Assembly: GCF_016746095.1 (NCBI RefSeq)
Contig: NZ_JAERTY010000001.1
Coordinates: 664,501-728,500, forward strand
Source: Sphingobacterium faecale
Lineage (GTDB): Bacteria > Bacteroidota > Bacteroidia > Sphingobacteriales > Sphingobacteriaceae
Reading direction: 5' to 3'
Length of the DNA: 64,000 bases
Below are positions 33,880-42,774 of this stretch, piece by piece (the first letter of the stretch is position 1; each line of letters starts with the position of its first letter). A program made the translations under genes and the position numbers. The notes under the pieces are model-generated. The model saw only the letters and a program-made list of their open reading frames with translations. It did not search any database and was not told the DNA's origin.

Positions 33880-34146
33880 GTGGTATCGATTACACAATAT
33901 AATCTAGATAAGATTGAAGATTTATTGGCGGAACTGGGCTATAAAGTTCGCTATGAAAAAGGTAACTTTAAGACCGGTGCTTGTGTGATTCAGAATTCGA
34001 AGGTAATTGTAGTCAATAAGTTTTCTAATCTTGAGATCAAGATAAACTCCTTGATTCAGCTTATTAAGGATTTCGAAATTAATAAAGAAGATCTGGAAGA
34101 AAAACAGTGGGTGTTTTATAAGTCATTATTAAAAGAAAATAATTAA
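33880..34146 (+). CDS. Small conserved protein, GTG start
   Basis: This 88-residue soluble alpha/beta protein begins at a GTG (33880) that fits the reading MVSITQYNLDKIEDLLAELG. It has no recognisable domain. Strands KVIVVNKF and CVIQNS alternate with charged helices. It is 3 bases upstream of the metallo-hydrolase gene and probably co-translated. Similar small proteins precede this hydrolase in Bacteroidota, in my recollection, but I give no function. Confidence 0.7.
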   Translation: MVSITQYNLDKIEDLLAELGYKVRYEKGNFKTGACVIQNSKVIVVNKFSNLEIKINSLIQLIKDFEINKEDLEEKQWVFYKSLLKENN

Positions 34147-34149
34147 GTA

Positions 34150-34920
34150 TTGAAAATTAGATTCTTAGGAACAGGGACCTCTCAGGGTGTACCGGTGATT
34201 GCATGCAATTGCCCGGTATGTGTGTCTACTGACACTAGGGATAATCGCCTCCGTACCTCTGTTCTTGTGGAATTAGATAGTGGTTACAATGTTGTAATCG
34301 ATACGGGGCCTGATTTTAGATATCAGATGCTAAGAGAAAAGGTAGATCACCTCGATGCCATTTTAATGACGCACTCCCATAAAGATCATATTGCAGGATT
34401 AGACGATGTACGTGCATTCAACTACCATCAACAACAGTCTATTTCTATCTATGCAGACGCACCTACGCTGGAAGCGTTACAACGGGAGTTTTACTATGCT
34501 TTTTCGGCTGTAAAGTATCCCGGCGTACCACAGTTGGATTTGGAAGAGGTAAGTGCAGGACAAGCGTTCGATATCTTTGGGCAGCAGATAATGCCTTTTG
34601 AAGTGATGCATTATAAGATGCCTGTAATGGGGTATCGTATAGGGCGGTTTGCGTATATCACAGATGCAAAGACCGTATCTGATGAAAGCCGTGCGCAGTT
34701 GGTGGGATTGGATGTGCTGGTCGTTAATGCCTTGCAGGAATCTCCTCATATATCTCATTTTACATTGGAGGAAGCTCTTGCTTTTATCAATGACATAAAA
34801 CCTCAAAGAGCTTATCTGACTCATATAAGCCATCGGTTTGGAAAACATGAATACATAGAGCGCTTGTTGCCGGCATATGTCCATACGGCGTATGATGGAT
34901 TATCTATCGATGTGAAATAA
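34150..34920 (+). CDS. MBL-fold metallo-hydrolase (PhnP-like), TTG start
   Basis: The 256-residue protein starts at TTG (34150), because the conserved beginning KIRFLGTGTSQGVPVIACNC follows directly and no ATG is available. The metal-binding motif is THSHKDHIAGLDD (about 75-87). A later TDAKTV and a terminal HISHRFGKH supply more ligands. The family includes cyclic phosphodiesterases of the PhnP type and RNase Z-like enzymes. CPVC near residue 18-21 may be a structural zinc site. It closes the operon that began at 29316. Confidence 0.9.
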   Translation: MKIRFLGTGTSQGVPVIACNCPVCVSTDTRDNRLRTSVLVELDSGYNVVIDTGPDFRYQMLREKVDHLDAILMTHSHKDHIAGLDDVRAFNYHQQQSISIYADAPTLEALQREFYYAFSAVKYPGVPQLDLEEVSAGQAFDIFGQQIMPFEVMHYKMPVMGYRIGRFAYITDAKTVSDESRAQLVGLDVLVVNALQESPHISHFTLEEALAFINDIKPQRAYLTHISHRFGKHEYIERLLPAYVHTAYDGLSIDVK

Positions 34921-35011
34921 TTTGTTTCTCAACAAAACCTTTTAGATTTCCGGCTGTTCGTTACAGTAAAATAAGTAACGTAACATTATAAATTCATTAA
35001 ACTATAAAGCT

Positions 35012-35164
35012 ATGGGAAATCTACTTTATTTGATCGCGGTTATTTTGGTTATTATCTGGGCAATTAGTTTTCTAGGAGGCTATGCAACGGGAGGAATTAT
35101 TCACATTTTATTGGTCATTGCGATTATTGTCGTATTACTGCGTGTTATTCGGGGAAATGCCTAG
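35012..35164 (+). CDS. Lmo0937-family small membrane protein
   Basis: This 50-residue membrane protein, MGNLLYLIAVILVIIWAISF onward, has two hydrophobic helices (about 3-22 and 28-46) joined by GGYATGG. It ends in a basic RVIRGNA tail. The pattern is that of the lmo0937 family of very small membrane proteins, common in Bacteroidota and often stress-induced. Its last 20 bases (35145-35164) overlap the end of the convergent ispD gene. Confidence 0.85.
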   Translation: MGNLLYLIAVILVIIWAISFLGGYATGGIIHILLVIAIIVVLLRVIRGNA

Positions 35165-35849
35165 TTTCGTCCAGATAGAGCTTTGCAATTTTGAAATCAG
35201 ACGCAAACGTCAGCTTAATATTTCTGTCGTTGCTCTCAAGCAGATGTATGGGATGTCCTTTTCGTTCCACAACAGAGGCATCGTCGGTAAACTCGGGAAT
35301 TTCCTCCTGTTGGAAAGCTTCGATTAAAATAGGAGCTGGAAAAGTTTGAGGGGTCTGAATCTGCCAGACTGTGTTTCGGTCTATTGCTCTCGAGTCTGAT
35401 TGGTGTCCTATGCGGATAGAGTTGGTGCTTGGTACGGCTAATACATTGCATTTGCCCTGTAGAGCCATATCAAATGATACCTGTATAAGGTGGTGGTCCA
35501 CTAATGGACGGGCTGCATCATGTACCGCTATCACAGTCGCATTGTCTAGAGGTTTAGATGAATTCCCTGTGATATGTCGAATAGCATTGCGTACGCTCTG
35601 AAAACGGGTTTCGCCACCAATAACTAATTCGTACGGCACCTTAAAATGATGTTCATTGCAGAGTTCTTCCCAAGTACCCTTCATTTGCTCGGCGAGTACG
35701 ATAATGATGCGATCCGCTATACGTGCAAAGGCATCGATGGTATGCATTATCACAGGATAACCATCCAACAATAGGTATTGCTTGGGTAAGGTAGAGTGAA
35801 AGCGGGAGCCTCTTCCTCCGGCAGCTATAATGACAATTTTATTGGACAT
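35145..35849 (-). CDS. ispD: 2-C-methyl-D-erythritol 4-phosphate cytidylyltransferase IspD
   Basis: This 234-residue enzyme makes CDP-methylerythritol in the non-mevalonate isoprenoid pathway. The CTP-binding IIAAGGRGSRF (7-17) with LPKQYLLLDG (21-30) and the AVHDAARPLV motif (about 108-117) define the family. Length fits. The ATG at 35847-35849 is only 5 bases from the T-run of a hairpin terminator that follows queA, an unusual arrangement for a downstream gene. The last 20 bases overlap the convergent small membrane protein gene. Confidence 0.95.
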   Translation of the reverse strand: MSNKIVIIAAGGRGSRFHSTLPKQYLLLDGYPVIMHTIDAFARIADRIIIVLAEQMKGTWEELCNEHHFKVPYELVIGGETRFQSVRNAIRHITGNSSKPLDNATVIAVHDAARPLVDHHLIQVSFDMALQGKCNVLAVPSTNSIRIGHQSDSRAIDRNTVWQIQTPQTFPAPILIEAFQQEEIPEFTDDASVVERKGHPIHLLESNDRNIKLTFASDFKIAKLYLDETRHFPE

Positions 35850-35853
35850 AATC

Positions 35854-35886
35854 TAAAAAAAGCGTGGATAGTATCTATCCACGCTT
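35854..35886 (-). terminator. Hairpin terminator between queA and ispD
   Basis: On the reverse strand AGCGTGGATA pairs with TATCCACGCT around a 5-base loop (35861-35885), followed by a run of T. Its end is 5 bases before the ispD start codon, so it ends queA transcription and would have to be bypassed to read ispD. Confidence 0.85.
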
Positions 35887-35915
35887 CAAACGTACGTAAA
35901 ATATATTTACAATCC

Positions 35916-36965
35916 TTAGATAATAAGCATTGCGTCTCCATAACTGTAGAAACGGTACTTCTCTTTTACAGCTATTTCGTATGCATTCATTACATTTTCG
36001 TAACCTCCAAAAGCAGCAATCATAACCAATAGGGTCGATTCTGGTGTATGGAAGTTGGTAATCATGGAGTTGGCTATACTGAATTCGTATGGCGGGTAGA
36101 TAAATTTACTGGTCCAGTCTGAACCTGATTTTAAATGTCTGTCGGCAGATACAGAAGATTCGATTGCGCGCATAGACGTCGTGCCTACAGCACAGATGCG
36201 GCGTTTGTCATCGATTGCACGGTTGACTGTTTTGGCTGCGTCGTCTGTTATAATAAATTGCTCAGAGTCCATTTTGTGCTTCGTCAGGTCTTCGACCTCT
36301 ACGGTGCGGAACGTACCTAAACCGATATGTAAAGTAATCTCCGCAAAATCTACACCTTTAAGCTCTAGGCGCTTCATCAATTCACGGGAAAAGTGAAGTC
36401 CAGCAGTAGGTGCTGCGACAGCACCCTCGTTTTTAGCGTAGATAGTTTGATAACGAAATTTATCTTCTGGAGTAGCTTTGCGTTTTATATATTTAGGTAG
36501 CGGTGTCTCTCCCAGTATTTCGATGTTACGACGGAATTCTTCGTCTGTACCTTCAAAAAGAAAGCGTATAGTACGGCCTCTTGAAGTGGTATTGTCCACA
36601 ACCTCTGCAACCAATAAGTCATCGTCACCAAAGTAAAGTTTGTTTCCTACGCGGATTTTACGGGCAGGATCTACCAAAACGTCCCACAAGCGCAGTTCTC
36701 TGTTGAGTTCACGTAAAAGGAATACTTCAATAGTAGCACCGGTTTTCTCCTTGTTGCCGTACATACGTGCTGGAAAAACTTTGGTATCATTTAATATCAT
36801 CACGTCTTTATCATCAAAATAATCCAAGACGTCTTTAAATATTTTATGTTCAATCTTACCAGTATCTTTATGTAAGACCATTAAACGTGACTCGTCACGT
36901 TGTTCAGAAGGCTCGGAGGCCAAAAGAGATTCAGGTAAGTTGAATTTAAATTGTGATAATTTCAT
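35916..36965 (-). CDS. queA: tRNA preQ1(34) S-adenosylmethionine ribosyltransferase-isomerase QueA
   Basis: The 349-residue enzyme transfers the ribosyl part of S-adenosylmethionine to preQ1 in tRNA, the penultimate step of queuosine synthesis. It starts at the ATG at 36963-36965 ([11 protein letters not shown]); the TTG two codons earlier is less likely. Conserved parts include [18 protein letters not shown] (about 15-32), [25 protein letters not shown] and the [12 protein letters not shown] stretch, all typical. The promoter region at 37011-37027 contains a -7 element within a palindrome. Confidence 0.95.
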   Translation of the reverse strand: MKLSQFKFNLPESLLASEPSEQRDESRLMVLHKDTGKIEHKIFKDVLDYFDDKDVMILNDTKVFPARMYGNKEKTGATIEVFLLRELNRELRLWDVLVDPARKIRVGNKLYFGDDDLLVAEVVDNTTSRGRTIRFLFEGTDEEFRRNIEILGETPLPKYIKRKATPEDKFRYQTIYAKNEGAVAAPTAGLHFSRELMKRLELKGVDFAEITLHIGLGTFRTVEVEDLTKHKMDSEQFIITDDAAKTVNRAIDDKRRICAVGTTSMRAIESSVSADRHLKSGSDWTSKFIYPPYEFSIANSMITNFHTPESTLLVMIAAFGGYENVMNAYEIAVKEKYRFYSYGDAMLII

Positions 36966-37014
36966 GTGCAATCAATGTTTATGTTTTTTAACGGGCCTAA
37001 ATAGGGCTAAAAAA

Positions 37015-37030
37015 GCATACAAAGGTATGC
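37015..37030 (-). promoter_or_regulatory. queA promoter inside a 16-bp palindrome
   Basis: GCATAC/GTATGC around AAAG (37015-37030) includes, on the reverse strand, TACCTTTG (37020-37027), an exact -7 element about 55 bases from the queA ATG. Overlap of palindrome and promoter suggests a repressor site, but no regulator is known here. Confidence 0.5.
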
Positions 37031-37117
37031 ATTTTTATTCAGATTAGTGGTAAATTCTTTTATCAGCCCCCTTTTTTCTATTAGTGAGGCTTAGTCACCC
37101 ACTTGGGAGCTAGAAAG

Positions 37118-37148
37118 AAGAAGCTCCCTGCTGGAGAGGGAGCTTCTT
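37118..37148 (-). terminator. Likely terminator of the aminotransferase gene
   Basis: AAGAAGCTCCCT (37118-37129) pairs perfectly with AGGGAGCTTCTT (37137-37148) around a 7-base loop, 6 bases past the aminotransferase stop. The following T-run on the reverse strand is short. Confidence 0.7.
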
Positions 37149-37154
37149 TATAAT

Positions 37155-38360
37155 TTAAACCAGTTTAGCTAAGGCTTCTTTGATTCTTCGCAGGGCTTCC
37201 TTTAGATTTTCGTCTGAAGCAGCGTAGGACAATCTGATATAGTTGTCGTTACCGAAAGAGTTGCCATCTACTGTAGCGACATGGCCTTGATTAAGTAGGT
37301 ATAATGCCAAGTCTCCGGAATTATTGATCATATTGCCGTTTTGATCCTTTTTTCCAAAAAATGAACTGATTTCTGGGAAGAAATAGAAAGCTCCTTCTGG
37401 CAGGTTGGTTTTGACCCCAGGTATGTCATTTAAAAGATCATATACCAACTGACGACGGCGTGCAAATGCTTCTTTCATTTTATTAACGCTATCTAATCCG
37501 CCTTCATAGGCTGCAATCCCCGCACGTTGTGCAATGGAGCAAGTGCCAGAGGTGGTCTGTCCTTGCATCTTGTCGTTGGCAGCAGCAATCTCTTTGCTGG
37601 CAGCAATGTATCCCAGGCGCCAGCCCGTCATGGCGAAAGCTTTTGAGAAACCATTGACAATGATCACACGGTCTCTGATGCTCGGAAACTGAGCGATAGA
37701 TTCGTGTTTGTCAATAAAGTTGATATGCTCGTAGATTTCGTCTGAGATGATGAATATATTGGGATGTTTTTCGAAAACTTTGGACAAGGCTTCTAGTTCA
37801 TCTTTACTATATACTGAGCCTGTAGGGTTGCAAGGTGAAGAGAACATGAAAACCTTGGTTTTGGGAGTTATCGCAGCCTCTAACTGTGCCGGTGTGATCT
37901 TAAAGTTGCTCTCGATATCAGTATCTATAAAAACAGATTTACCCTCTGCTAAGACTACCATTTCGGAATAAGAAACCCAGTAAGGTGTAGGGATGATGAC
38001 CTCGTCTCCGGGATTGATCAGCGTCAATATCACATTGGATAAAGACTGTTTAGCCCCAGTAGATACAACAATTTGAGAAATATCGTAATCCAGCCCGTTT
38101 TCGTTTTTTAACTTGTCGACAATTGCTTTCCGGAGCTCCGGATATCCTGGTACAGGTGTATATCGTGTATAGTTTTCATCCAAAGCCGTTTTAGCTGCTT
38201 CTTTAACATGGTCAGGAGTGTTGAAATCTGGCTCCCCTACGCTTAGACTGATGACGTTGATGCCTTGTGCGGCTAGTTCACGACCTAATTTGGTCATTTT
38301 TAATGTAGCCGATTCGGAAAGGCTATTGATTCTATCTGATAAATATGATGTTGTGCTCAT
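37155..38360 (-). CDS. Class I PLP-dependent aminotransferase (aspartate aminotransferase type)
   Basis: The protein has 401 residues. Pyridoxal phosphate is bound through Lys240 in GFSKAFAMTGWRLGY (237-251). Other family features are VISLSVGEPDF (36-46), the STGAKQSLSNVI loop, SPCNPTGSVYSKDEL (about 175-189) and DEIYEHI. This is the subgroup Ib aspartate/aromatic aminotransferase common in Bacteroidota; substrate preference cannot be read from the sequence. A strong promoter (TTG-N18/19-TATATTTG, -7 at 38368-38375) ends 7 bases before the ATG, so the mRNA is probably nearly leaderless. Confidence 0.93.
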   Translation of the reverse strand: MSTTSYLSDRINSLSESATLKMTKLGRELAAQGINVISLSVGEPDFNTPDHVKEAAKTALDENYTRYTPVPGYPELRKAIVDKLKNENGLDYDISQIVVSTGAKQSLSNVILTLINPGDEVIIPTPYWVSYSEMVVLAEGKSVFIDTDIESNFKITPAQLEAAITPKTKVFMFSSPCNPTGSVYSKDELEALSKVFEKHPNIFIISDEIYEHINFIDKHESIAQFPSIRDRVIIVNGFSKAFAMTGWRLGYIAASKEIAAANDKMQGQTTSGTCSIAQRAGIAAYEGGLDSVNKMKEAFARRRQLVYDLLNDIPGVKTNLPEGAFYFFPEISSFFGKKDQNGNMINNSGDLALYLLNQGHVATVDGNSFGNDNYIRLSYAASDENLKEALRRIKEALAKLV

Positions 38361-38525
38361 GGTGATACAAATATATTATATATACTTCATTTTCAAGCCT
38401 ATTTTTTTGATAAATCCTGATAAAAAACGATGTAGATTTACAAACTTGTCAATAGGGTGGTTCTTGTGTTTGAAGAAAGTAAAATTAGTCAATATAGATG
38501 ATGAATAAGTATCGTTAATATTTCT

Positions 38526-39401
38526 TTATTTTTCGTTCTCTAGTTCTTTGCGGTAACATGCGATATGCTTTTCGATGTCTGCCGGGAGGTCTGGGTACTT
38601 GATGTCTTTACGTTTTTTTAATTCCTCTAAAATGACTTGGGCCACGAGATAACGACATATTTCTTTATTATCTGCAGGTATGATGTACCAAGGGGCATCG
38701 GGCTTGCTGGTATGTTGTATGGCTTCTTCATAATAAACCATATATTCGTTCCAACGTTTGCGTTCTTTCAGGTCGCCTGGAGAGAATTTCCAGTTGTGGT
38801 CCTCTTTGTCCAGACGACGTAGTAGTCTGCTTTTTTGCTCGCCTTTGGAGAGGTGCAGATAGAACTTAAGAATAATGGTCCCGTTTTGGCTAACGTGATG
38901 TTCGAAGTTATTGATCTGTTGATATCTATTTTTCCAGAAATCTTTGGGGATCTCTTTAACATGGGTAATTTGAGGAATGTTTTCCTGAAGTATGTATTCA
39001 GGATGTACACGCGTGACGAGTACATTTTCATAATGGGTGCGATTGAAAACCGCAAATTTACCGCGTTCTGGCAATGCAATGTAGTGACGCCACAGATAGT
39101 CGTGCTGGAGTTCTCTGAAGCTCGGAGTTTTGTAGCTCTGTACGACTACGCCACGGGCGTTAAAGTCTTTGAACACTTCGCGTATCAAGGAGTCTTTGCC
39201 TGCAGTATCCATACCCTGTAAGCAGATCAATACACTGTACTTGTTGTGTGCATACATGACTTCCTGTATATTTGCAATAGCTTTTCTTACTTGTTTTAGC
39301 TCTTTTTTAGCTTCTTCAGGGCTGATCTTGTCGATCTGTGTGGGGAAATCCTTTAGTTTGGATTTTGAATTTGCTCTAAGTTGTTTCTGGAATTTACTCA
39401 T
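38526..39401 (-). CDS. Polyphosphate kinase 2 family protein
   Basis: The protein has 291 residues, read from the ATG at 39399-39401 (MSKFQKQLRA) rather than the TTG five codons before. The Walker A motif is GMDTAGKDS (63-71). Further family marks are VVVQSYKTPSFRELQHDYLW (about 86-105), RTHYENVLVTRVHPE and the closing IPADNKEICR. PPK2 enzymes transfer phosphate between polyphosphate and nucleotides (AMP, ADP or GDP). Which direction it favours cannot be seen here. Confidence 0.93.
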   Translation of the reverse strand: MSKFQKQLRANSKSKLKDFPTQIDKISPEEAKKELKQVRKAIANIQEVMYAHNKYSVLICLQGMDTAGKDSLIREVFKDFNARGVVVQSYKTPSFRELQHDYLWRHYIALPERGKFAVFNRTHYENVLVTRVHPEYILQENIPQITHVKEIPKDFWKNRYQQINNFEHHVSQNGTIILKFYLHLSKGEQKSRLLRRLDKEDHNWKFSPGDLKERKRWNEYMVYYEEAIQHTSKPDAPWYIIPADNKEICRYLVAQVILEELKKRKDIKYPDLPADIEKHIACYRKELENEK

Positions 39402-39482
39402 AGGTGCAGGATTCAATTTAGTTTTAATTTGTTCTAAAAATAGGTAATTATATCTTAAAACAGACTGGAGAATGAAAAGTTT

Positions 39483-39544
39483 TTATCATTAATAATAGTG
39501 ATAATTTTGAATATCACTAAAAATAATGATAATTTTGAATATCA
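39483..39544. repeat. Operator-like palindromes upstream of the SatD-type gene
   Basis: TGATAATTTTGAATATCA occurs twice (39499-39516 and 39527-39544) exactly 28 bp apart, each a palindrome with TGATA/TATCA arms. A related inverted arrangement (TATCA...TGATA) lies at 39485-39503. They end 32 bases before the ATG of the SatD-type regulator, suggesting autoregulation. Confidence 0.65.
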
Positions 39545-39576
39545 TCGAATAGGATGATGGCAAAAAGGAAAGGATA

Positions 39577-40179
39577 ATGGAATTGTATGCAATTATAACA
39601 GGTGATATTGTAGATTCGCGTTCTAAAGATATACGGGAGTGGCTTCCGCAATTAGAAATGGCCTTGGGGGATTGTTCAGATAAGTACGATGTTTTTCGTG
39701 GCGATAGTTTCCAGCTGATGGTATCGTTGGAGAAATCTATAGAAGCTCTGTTTTATCTGAAGTCGCGGATTAGGGCCATGGGAGATCTGGAGGTACGGAT
39801 GGGATTGGGGATCGGCAAGATCGACTATATGGATACACATATAAAGAATTCATTTGGAGATGCTTTTGTTCGTTCGGGTGAAGCCTTCGAATCGCTTCAT
39901 AAAGATCTGTTGGCAGTAAGGTCCCCATGGGAAGACTGGGATGAATTGAGCAATATTATGCTTAATCTTTGCGTTGAAATAGCAAATCGATGGACAGTTA
40001 ACATGGCGGAGACTGTAGCTGAGTCTTTGCGGTATCCGGATGTAAATCAACAGGAATTAGCAAAAAAACTTCAACGCAAACATCAGAGCCAGGTGAGTAC
40101 CGAACTGACTAAGGCAGGATGGAGCAAGTTAAACAAAGCAATAGTCTATTGCACGGAACAATTAATGAAAAGATGCTGA
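39577..40179 (+). CDS. SatD-family protein
   Basis: The protein has 200 residues. The N-terminus MELYAIITGDIVDSRSKDIR and the VFRGDSFQLMVSLEKSIEAL segment are typical of SatD-like proteins, which resemble nucleotide-cyclase folds without catalytic residues. The C-terminal 50 residues (RYPDVNQQELAKKLQRKHQS) form a helix-turn-helix-like unit, so a regulatory role is plausible. Its stop overlaps the start of a DUF3307 gene (ATGCTGA), and palindromic sites precede it. Confidence 0.75.
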   Translation: MELYAIITGDIVDSRSKDIREWLPQLEMALGDCSDKYDVFRGDSFQLMVSLEKSIEALFYLKSRIRAMGDLEVRMGLGIGKIDYMDTHIKNSFGDAFVRSGEAFESLHKDLLAVRSPWEDWDELSNIMLNLCVEIANRWTVNMAETVAESLRYPDVNQQELAKKLQRKHQSQVSTELTKAGWSKLNKAIVYCTEQLMKRC

Positions 40180-40904
40180 CTCTATTTTTAAAATTACTAT
40201 TAGCACATTTGCTTGGAGATTTTGTACTACAGCCACGTAGCTGGGTGCTCAAACGTAGGGATAATGTGTTTTATCTATTGTTACACATATTGGTACATGT
40301 ATTGATATTGGCAGTTGTGCTGTACCCGTCGTTGCCGCAGTATGGATTGCTCATACTCGCCATAGGTAGTGCACATCTGGCTGTAGACAGTCTCAAGATA
40401 TGGTGGGAGAAGCTGTGGCCTTATAGACCTGTTTTTCTATTTGCCTTAGACCAATTTTTACATTTACTTGTACTGGTGGCTGTTACTTTTTATTGTTTTG
40501 GAGTGCCGAGCGGGTGGTGGCAGTATCTATTGTCTGACCAAGCTATACTAGTTGTGATTGCTTTTTTGTTGATAGCTGTAGTAACGCCTATTTTCTTACG
40601 GGTGTTTTTCGGTAAGTGGAATCAGGAAGATGAACTGAGCAATAAAAGAAAAGATACTTTGATCGATGCAGGTATGCTGATCGGAATTATGGAACGACTC
40701 ATTATTGTATTGTTCATTCAGGTGGGCTTCCTCTCGGGAATAGGTTTTTTATTGGCTGCCAAATCTATATTTCGTTTTGGCGATCTAAAAAATGCTAAGG
40801 ATACTAAATTTACGGAATATGTGCTGGTAGGTACTTTGGCAAGTTTTACTGTAGCCATAGTGGTTGGCTATCTTTTGCGACTGAGTTTGAAATATATTTC
40901 ATAG
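40173..40904 (+). CDS. DUF3307 family membrane protein
   Basis: The 243-residue protein is read from the ATG at 40173 (MLTLFLKLLLAHLLGDFVLQ), which overlaps the upstream stop by four bases; earlier ATGs in the frame lie inside the SatD gene. LLAHLLGDFVLQPRSWVLKR and ILAIGSAHLAVDSLKIWWEK are DUF3307 hallmarks with conserved His/Asp pairs in the membrane. There are about seven hydrophobic helices. Function unknown; pairing with SatD-type genes is recurrent. Confidence 0.88.
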   Translation: MLTLFLKLLLAHLLGDFVLQPRSWVLKRRDNVFYLLLHILVHVLILAVVLYPSLPQYGLLILAIGSAHLAVDSLKIWWEKLWPYRPVFLFALDQFLHLLVLVAVTFYCFGVPSGWWQYLLSDQAILVVIAFLLIAVVTPIFLRVFFGKWNQEDELSNKRKDTLIDAGMLIGIMERLIIVLFIQVGFLSGIGFLLAAKSIFRFGDLKNAKDTKFTEYVLVGTLASFTVAIVVGYLLRLSLKYIS

Positions 40905-40939
40905 CTTTAGGTACTTTATAGAACCTTAAATCAAATTAT

Positions 40940-42079
40940 ATGACGATGAAATATACGATGTTATTGTTGTTCCTAGGAATGATTACGTCAGCGTTTTCAC
41001 AGGGGGTAAGACAGAAAGTCGATTCTATTGCAAAGCGTTATGACGCCATTGGAGTGGCTTATGTGGTCGTCAAAGATGGACAGATTTTCCATAGCGATGC
41101 AGTGGGGTATAAGGATTGGGATCAGAAGATTGCACTAAGTGCATCTACAGATTTATTTCGGATTGCCTCTATCTCAAAATCATTTACAGCTACGGCATTG
41201 ATGCAATTGGTAGAAGCTAATAAACTTTCTCTTGATGCTGATTTTGGAGATATGATCGGCTTTCGGGTAAGAAATCCCTACTTTCCTGATAAAGTCATTA
41301 CCTTAAGAATGCTGCTGTCGCATACGTCTAGCATAAGTGATAAGAATGGTTATTTTAATCTTGATGCTATCAATCCGAACAAAAATCCGGAATGGGAGAG
41401 GGGATATAATAATTATGAGCCAGGATCTCAATATGAGTATTGTAATCTGAATTTTAATATGGCGGGGGCTGCTCTGGAACGGGCTGTAGGAGTAAGGTTT
41501 GATATCTATATAAAGCAGAAAATATTAGCCCCATTAGGATTAAAGGGAGGTTATTGTGTCGATTCGTTGGATAAGGGCGCTTTTGCCAAAATCTATGAAT
41601 ATGATGGGGTGAAGAGACAATTCGAGGCTCAGCCAGCAGCTTATGCACCAAGAAGTGAAGAAATACGCAATTATAAACTGGGATATACAACGCCAGTTTT
41701 CTCACCGACAGGAGGAATGAAAATTTCGACGGAAGACCTCGCACGTTATATGATCATGCATATGAACTATGGCGAATCTGCTGGGGTACGGATACTGCAG
41801 CAGTCCTCTGCTCGAACGATGCAGACACCCGTCAATAAGTGGGCCGGATATGGATTGGCTCTACGGGAAAATAAGAATCTCATATCTGGTAAGACTATGG
41901 TGGGACATACAGGCTCTGCCTATGGTCTGTACAGTACGATGTTCTTTCAGCCCGAGGAGCGTTTTGGTATTGTCGCAATAACGAATGGTTGCAAGCAGAC
42001 CTTTGAAGATGACAAACCAGAACTTTTGGAAGAGGTGGTTGATTGCCTTTATAAACACTTTATATTATTTGCGAAATAA
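40940..42079 (+). CDS. Serine hydrolase of the beta-lactamase/AmpC superfamily
   Basis: This 379-residue exported protein has a signal peptide (about 1-21, ending AFSQ). The nucleophile motif S-x-x-K is SISK (77-80) in RIASISKSFTATALMQLV. The Tyr motif is YCN (167-169), and the HTGSAYG near 320 serves as the KTG equivalent. This is the class C/EstB/D-aminopeptidase type: esterase, peptidase or penicillin-binding protein rather than a proven beta-lactamase. It begins 35 bases after the DUF3307 gene, possibly co-transcribed. Confidence 0.9.
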   Translation: MTMKYTMLLLFLGMITSAFSQGVRQKVDSIAKRYDAIGVAYVVVKDGQIFHSDAVGYKDWDQKIALSASTDLFRIASISKSFTATALMQLVEANKLSLDADFGDMIGFRVRNPYFPDKVITLRMLLSHTSSISDKNGYFNLDAINPNKNPEWERGYNNYEPGSQYEYCNLNFNMAGAALERAVGVRFDIYIKQKILAPLGLKGGYCVDSLDKGAFAKIYEYDGVKRQFEAQPAAYAPRSEEIRNYKLGYTTPVFSPTGGMKISTEDLARYMIMHMNYGESAGVRILQQSSARTMQTPVNKWAGYGLALRENKNLISGKTMVGHTGSAYGLYSTMFFQPEERFGIVAITNGCKQTFEDDKPELLEEVVDCLYKHFILFAK

Positions 42080-42262
42080 AAACCGGCATATAAATCGTAT
42101 CCAATGATAAATACTGGCTCATTTTTTGTAATTTAACGGTAGTAACCATTGTCAGTTTTTGACGTCCTGAACACGGAGCGTAAGTTAATGCCACTAAGCT
42201 GGGGCTATAGTAGCTAGAGTTAGAGAATGGTGAAGATTAAATAAGAAACGAAATTTACAGCT

Positions 42263-42763
42263 ATGAAAGGAATCTTGTTCTGTATCGGAATCTTCAATTT
42301 TGTTATATCGGCTAAGGGACAGCATTTGAATTTAAATGATGTCCGTAAGGACTTTAATAAGGGGGTGAAGAATCAGGAACTCTGTGAACGGCACCTTGAA
42401 GTACTTGAGAAGCATGCACAGAGTCCGTTAGAAAAAGGTTATGAGGCCGCTTTTCATATGTTTATGGCCAAGCACACAGGTAATCCGATTAAGAAGATGA
42501 GCTACTTCAACGGGGGAAAACGGCTCTTAGAAAAACAGATTAAATCAGATCCAAATAATGTTGAACTGCGTTTTATCCGATTGTGCATACAGTATTATAT
42601 CCCCACTTATCTGGGCTACCGGGATAATATAGACCAGGATAAAGATTTTTTGGTGGGTAACCTGTATAAGCTGGATGATGAAAAGACAAAGGATCTCTTA
42701 TTTAATTACCTGAAGGGCGCAAAGATGTATACAGAACAGGAATTAGTACAATTGGGGCGATAG
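42263..42763 (+). CDS. Exported or membrane-linked protein of unknown function
   Basis: The protein has 166 residues with a likely signal peptide (about 1-19, ending SAKG). The rest is helical with lone strands, including KGYEAAFHMFMAKHTGNPIK and KYYIP-like aromatic segments; there are no recognisable catalytic motifs. It looks like a short helical-repeat (TPR-like) scaffold. It is 11 bases upstream of the GIN-domain gene and probably in one operon with it. Confidence 0.7.
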   Translation: MKGILFCIGIFNFVISAKGQHLNLNDVRKDFNKGVKNQELCERHLEVLEKHAQSPLEKGYEAAFHMFMAKHTGNPIKKMSYFNGGKRLLEKQIKSDPNNVELRFIRLCIQYYIPTYLGYRDNIDQDKDFLVGNLYKLDDEKTKDLLFNYLKGAKMYTEQELVQLGR

Positions 42764-42774
42764 TAATAGATTTT

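Noticed and set aside
40940..42079. Antibiotic-resistance beta-lactamase
   Set aside because: The SxxK/YxN motifs are shared with esterases and peptidases; the sequence gives no evidence of lactamase activity.
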